From Guillardia theta CCMP2712 (Eukaryota; Cryptophyceae; Pyrenomonadales; Geminigeraceae): a stretch of 64,000 nucleotides of DNA. The translations under genes were made by a program, and so were the position numbers. The stretch is from the NCBI RefSeq assembly GCF_000315625.1, contig NW_005434536.1, forward strand, positions 66,366 to 130,365. Reading direction: 5' to 3'. Below are positions 60,863-64,000 of this stretch, piece after piece (position 1 is the stretch's first letter; each line of letters opens with the position of its first letter). Below the pieces are notes generated by a model. It had not been told where the DNA came from, made no database searches, and saw only the letters and a program-made list of their open reading frames with translations.

Positions 60863-62119
60863 ATGGATTACGCGGAGTGCAAGAGGCGAGTGAAGAACAT
60901 AGATTCATATCTTGATGAGATCATTCGCCTTCAGAATCGTATCCTCACTATTCAAGACACTCAGATCAAAAACATGGACAGGAAGGCAAGGAAGGAGTTC
61001 ATCAACAATATCTCACTGCTGGAGGGGATAGATTTTTATGCATCGAGCATCGATGAGAGGGCGAGATTGATTTACAACATTTCCGGACAGGTAGAAGATC
61101 TGTCTACACAACAACTCATTGAAAAGTATGGACCATTGGTGCAAAATACAACCATCAACAGAACCATAAGCTATTTGAGCACCATACTTAAAGATTACTA
61201 TGAATCACTCCATAATAATGGGTCTCTCAAGGATATATTGGGTAAAGCCAGAGATGATCTACAGCGCAAATTGAATATATTGGAGACATACATTCAATTA
61301 TTGTCAAGTTTCACGTTTAATCATGCAAGTCATGGAGATCATGAAAGTAGCCTGGGTAATCTGCGAGCAAAATCCAATAAGGAGACGGGGTACAGGGTCT
61401 ATTACTTGAAAGCTGCACATAAGATTGTGAAAGAAATTGAATCAATAATGGAACAAAGATATAATATGCAGTTTAAGCATGGTGAAAATTTTATTGATGA
61501 ACGTAATGAGCATCCAGATGATTTTATACGCTTTATATTCATATTTCTTAACGATGCAAGGAAGAAGTTTATCAACAATTCGTCACTGCTGCAGGGGATC
61601 GATTTATATCGATTGAACATCGACGAGAGGGCGAAATTGATTTACAACATTTCCGGATCCTTACAAGATCAGATTGCACAACAAATCATTGATCAGTACA
61701 AATCATTTGTTAATGACTCTTCCATGAACAAAACCATAACCTACTTGAGTATTATTCTTGAAGAGTACTATCAGATACTTGATGACAATGGGAAAATTAG
61801 TGATATGTTTGATGAAGAAAATATTTTACGGAAAGAATTGGATCAGTTGAAGTTATACATTCAACACTTGTCAAGTTTTACTTTTGAACATTTGGATGCT
61901 GTAAAATTCAAATCTAGCCTTGTGCATCTCCAGATAATGTCCGACACTAAAACAGGGTACAGGGTGTATTACTTGAAAGCTGCACATGATGTTGTGAAGA
62001 AAATTGAAACAATAATGGAACAAATATATAACATTCAATCTAAACATGGCGACAATTTTTTCGATGGACTTCTTAGTAATCGAAATAATCATATACACTT
62101 CATATTCGTATTTAATTAA
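60863..62119 (+). CDS. Internally duplicated helical protein (418 aa)
   Basis: The start at 60863 (MDYAECKRRVKN) follows the TATA box and GT run; the longer frame would translate the GT repeat. The protein is a tandem duplication of about 190 residues: unit 1 (about residues 55-245) and unit 2 (about 238-418) share FINNxSLLxGID, IDERAxLIYNISG and a long TGYRVYYLKAAH segment. Each unit is helical with many Asn, Lys and Ile. The gene is AT-rich, far from capsid gene composition, suggesting another origin. No family is recognised. Confidence 0.7.
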   Translation: MDYAECKRRVKNIDSYLDEIIRLQNRILTIQDTQIKNMDRKARKEFINNISLLEGIDFYASSIDERARLIYNISGQVEDLSTQQLIEKYGPLVQNTTINRTISYLSTILKDYYESLHNNGSLKDILGKARDDLQRKLNILETYIQLLSSFTFNHASHGDHESSLGNLRAKSNKETGYRVYYLKAAHKIVKEIESIMEQRYNMQFKHGENFIDERNEHPDDFIRFIFIFLNDARKKFINNSSLLQGIDLYRLNIDERAKLIYNISGSLQDQIAQQIIDQYKSFVNDSSMNKTITYLSIILEEYYQILDDNGKISDMFDEENILRKELDQLKLYIQHLSSFTFEHLDAVKFKSSLVHLQIMSDTKTGYRVYYLKAAHDVVKKIETIMEQIYNIQSKHGDNFFDGLLSNRNNHIHFIFVFN

Positions 62120-62283
62120 CTCAACTGTTATTGATGATGGATCATGGAAGTCAGAGATACTAGATTGAAGGACAGCAAGCTACCCCCCAACCTGGGTGTG
62201 TTCGTCAAGAGCGATGGCCTGGACCTCCTCTGCAATGTCGAGGAGGCGGTGACCAAGGCCGAAGACAAACATTGCTTGTTCCA

Positions 62284-62472
62284 TTACAGTCTCGGGCCGC
62301 TGGGTTGCGTGACTTCCAAAAAACAACCCGAGGGGGAGTTGACAGACACCCGGTAGTTGAAGCTCTGCTGGATACCGTCGGCGCGTGTGTAGGTTGTGCT
62401 GTTCTTGATGAGCTCGATGGAGAGAGCGAGGGAGCGGATTCGCTTCTCCTTCTCCTCTTGCTCCATCACCAT
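62284..62472 (-). CDS. Small protein, uncertain (62 aa)
   Basis: A 62-residue minus-strand frame with a charged helix at the start (MEQEEKEKRIRSL) and a beta-like end (FNYRVSVNSPSGCF). No TATA box is seen upstream. A 70-codon plus frame at 62144-62356 overlaps it and also looks partly protein-like, so the true strand is undecided. Confidence 0.35.
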   Translation of the reverse strand: MVMEQEEKEKRIRSLALSIELIKNSTTYTRADGIQQSFNYRVSVNSPSGCFLEVTQPSGPRL

Positions 62473-62698
62473 GCTGTGTGGGGAGTGAAGCCCGCCCCTA
62501 GATTTTTTTTTCCTGTTTTTTTTTATTTTTTTTAATACCAAAAAAAAAGGTTTTCCCTCCAAGTAGCCCGTCCCGCCACCGCCCGTCCAAGACTATTCCC
62601 GCCACGCGAGAGCAGCATGCCGATTAACAAGAGCAACCGCCCCGAGTCCGATGCCTCCATGGAGGTTGAGGATGTTGTAGAAGCTACCCCCGGAAGCT

Positions 62699-64000
62699 AT
62701 GCAGGAGGCCACCGTCAACACGGAGCTCCTGGTCCCCGAGCCGCTCCTGCACCCCAGCAACCTGTGGCTGGAGGGGCTGGCGCTCCCCTCCCCGGAGGAC
62801 CGCCACGAGAACCTCCCCACGGTGATCGCGATGGTGGTGGACCCGGTGTACTGCCGCCTGGGGGTGTTCAACCAGGAGAAGATGATCAGGCAGGGTTCGG
62901 GCAAGGAGCTCAGGTCGCTGGCGAGCCACTTTGTGGTGCTGGCGCCCTTCTCCGCGGGCTGGGGCAAGGCGCCGCTGGAGGACAAGCCGCTCAAGAACGC
63001 CGAGTTCCTGAGCGAGATCCACGTCGATGCGGACGGGAGGCGCGGCCTGATGATCTACTCCTTCGACAAGCACGAGAGCAACCAGCAGTACAAGGGCGCC
63101 GTGAGGAAGGACCTCGCTACCCTGGTCCAGGCGGGCTGCACTCTGCGGCTCTCGACGACGGCGAAGACCTTCGACTTCGAGAAGCAGAACAAGAAGGCCG
63201 GGCAGAGGGCGCTGTTTCCGGATGTGGAGACCATCCCGCCCTTCACGCTCGTCAAGCTCTTCCTGAAGCCGAACAATGCCACGAAGGTCGACACCCCGGG
63301 GGACGTCGTCTCGATCAAGTGCATCGAGATCATCCCGCTCACGCTGTACTCCTTCGTGCCCGCTATGGGCGGCTTCCCCGCCACCTTTGAGGAGCAGAAG
63401 ACCATCACGGAGGTGTGCAAGACCTACGCCCCCGAGGGCTGCCGCCCCTGCTCCAACTACCTCTTCAGCAACGGCGGGGAGGTGATGCTGCTGAGGAGCG
63501 TCTCCAGCCTCCTCCGGGCCTCCGTCGATGAGGACGGCGCCGGCGTCACGATCTCGAACGCCTGCCTCGACTTCGAGATGGGCAAGTCCATGGTCGATGA
63601 GGTGCGCATCGACGGCCCCACGCTGATGCGGTATACGAACTGCTCCACCGTGAAGCGCGCGTGCCAGCTGCTCGAGGTCGCCGCGAGCTGCGGGTGCCTT
63701 CAGCTGATGGTCGCCAAATCCTGGGTCGCCAGGGAGACCGAGGATGGCCCCGGGAAGAACCAGCTCGTCTTCCGCGCCGCCCCCGTCATCGACTTCCTCC
63801 GCCTGCTCGGCATCGACGTCTCCGCCGGCACGGACGACGACGTGCTCCGCTTCCTCCTCCACGCCCCCCAGACCCGGGACAGCACCGTCGTGATCCGCAA
63901 GGACGGCAACGCCAAGATCAGCTTCGACGCGGCGCGGCGCTGCCTCGTCCACGAGACCCACCGCTTCTTCAACTTCGAGGAGGAAGGCAAGGAGCTCAAG
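62699..64000 (+). CDS. Large unknown protein, runs off window (434+ aa)
   Basis: An open frame from the ATG at 62699 to the window end. GC-biased third positions and an alternation of strands and helices mark it as real. Residues 1-30 are acidic/Leu-rich; then come strands such as TVIAMVVDPVYCRLGVF, a GRRGLMIYSFDKHES segment, a Cys pair (EGCRPCSNYLF) and long helical parts. A separate frame at 62617-62698 encodes a credible acidic N-terminus (MPINKSNRPES, MEVEDVVE) and would join it with one indel, so the true start may lie there. No family is recognised; the high GC matches the capsid genes. Confidence 0.7.
   Translation, partial: MQEATVNTELLVPEPLLHPSNLWLEGLALPSPEDRHENLPTVIAMVVDPVYCRLGVFNQEKMIRQGSGKELRSLASHFVVLAPFSAGWGKAPLEDKPLKNAEFLSEIHVDADGRRGLMIYSFDKHESNQQYKGAVRKDLATLVQAGCTLRLSTTAKTFDFEKQNKKAGQRALFPDVETIPPFTLVKLFLKPNNATKVDTPGDVVSIKCIEIIPLTLYSFVPAMGGFPATFEEQKTITEVCKTYAPEGCRPCSNYLFSNGGEVMLLRSVSSLLRASVDEDGAGVTISNACLDFEMGKSMVDEVRIDGPTLMRYTNCSTVKRACQLLEVAASCGCLQLMVAKSWVARETEDGPGKNQLVFRAAPVIDFLRLLGIDVSAGTDDDVLRFLLHAPQTRDSTVVIRKDGNAKISFDAARRCLVHETHRFFNFEEEGKELK

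Noticed and set aside
62144-62356. 70-codon plus-strand frame
   Set aside because: Partly protein-like but lacks a promoter and overlaps a minus-strand frame of similar quality; left undecided rather than annotated.
62684-63961. 425-codon minus-strand frame at the right end
   Set aside because: Shadow of the open plus-strand gene from 62699; typical reversed GC-rich composition.
1-64000. tRNA genes, rRNA genes or CRISPR arrays
   Set aside because: No cloverleaf-like, rRNA-like or spacer-repeat pattern was seen on either strand by eye; a dedicated scan was not possible.

Overview
This window looks like part of a large DNA virus of the HK97-capsid lineage (Duplodnaviria) that replicates in, or is integrated into, a eukaryote. 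A mirusvirus-like element of a protist fits best. The assignment rests on three things. First, a prohead/assemblin-type capsid maturation protease lies at 39950-40447. Second, a roughly 1,250-residue protein with an HK97-type major capsid signature lies at 22962-26725. Third, transcription signals are eukaryotic throughout: TATA-type boxes 25-45 nt before most start codons, AATAAA signals after many genes, and one gene with a clear GT-AG intron. No ribosomal RNA, tRNA, CRISPR array or bacterial operon signal was seen. A classical herpesvirus cannot be excluded, but an archaeo-eukaryotic primase small subunit, an ESCRT-III homologue and a protist-virus antirepressor-like domain fit that less well. 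The exact lineage is inference. No terminase, portal, replicative DNA polymerase, helicase or RNA polymerase gene was recognised here.

Layout. 0-5 kb: membrane proteins, a GIY-YIG endonuclease cassette between 51-bp direct repeats, an AT-rich hairpin with TTTAACGG-repeat arms, and a permuted NlpC/P60-like peptidase. 5-13 kb: a BRO/antirepressor-like protein, a zinc-type protein, a 1,440-residue protein with a TGS1-like methyltransferase domain, and coiled-coil proteins. 13-22 kb: mostly unrecognised structural or regulatory candidates, several Cys-rich. 22-29 kb: the major capsid gene (reading frame broken three times within about 450 bp) flanked by possible minor capsid genes and a polytopic membrane protein. 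29-40 kb: low-complexity acidic proteins, a PD-(D/E)XK nuclease, a protein with a PIP-box-like tail, and a paralogous low-GC gene pair. 40-46 kb: the protease, a possible degenerate primase-fold protein, an ESCRT-III/Snf7 homologue and a deoxynucleotide kinase. 46.8-47.4 kb: a 138-base assembly gap next to a second hairpin. 47-58 kb: zinc proteins, a large GDCED-type cysteine peptidase candidate and the primase. 58-60.7 kb: lower-GC DNA with a 171-bp tandem array, an intron-bearing gene and a third copy of the hairpin arm, possibly host or mobile DNA. 60.8-64 kb: an internally duplicated protein and an open-ended gene running off the window.

How the genes may fit together. The capsid set (major capsid protein, protease, coiled-coil scaffold candidate, beta-rich minor capsid candidates) would build the head. 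The primase, nuclease, nucleotide kinase and PIP-box protein point to DNA replication and processing. The ESCRT-III protein and many membrane proteins suggest membrane remodelling during assembly or exit. Two promoter types (TATTTAAG/A and classical TATA) suggest temporal classes. Most genes are orphans, so functions are stated only where motifs support them.
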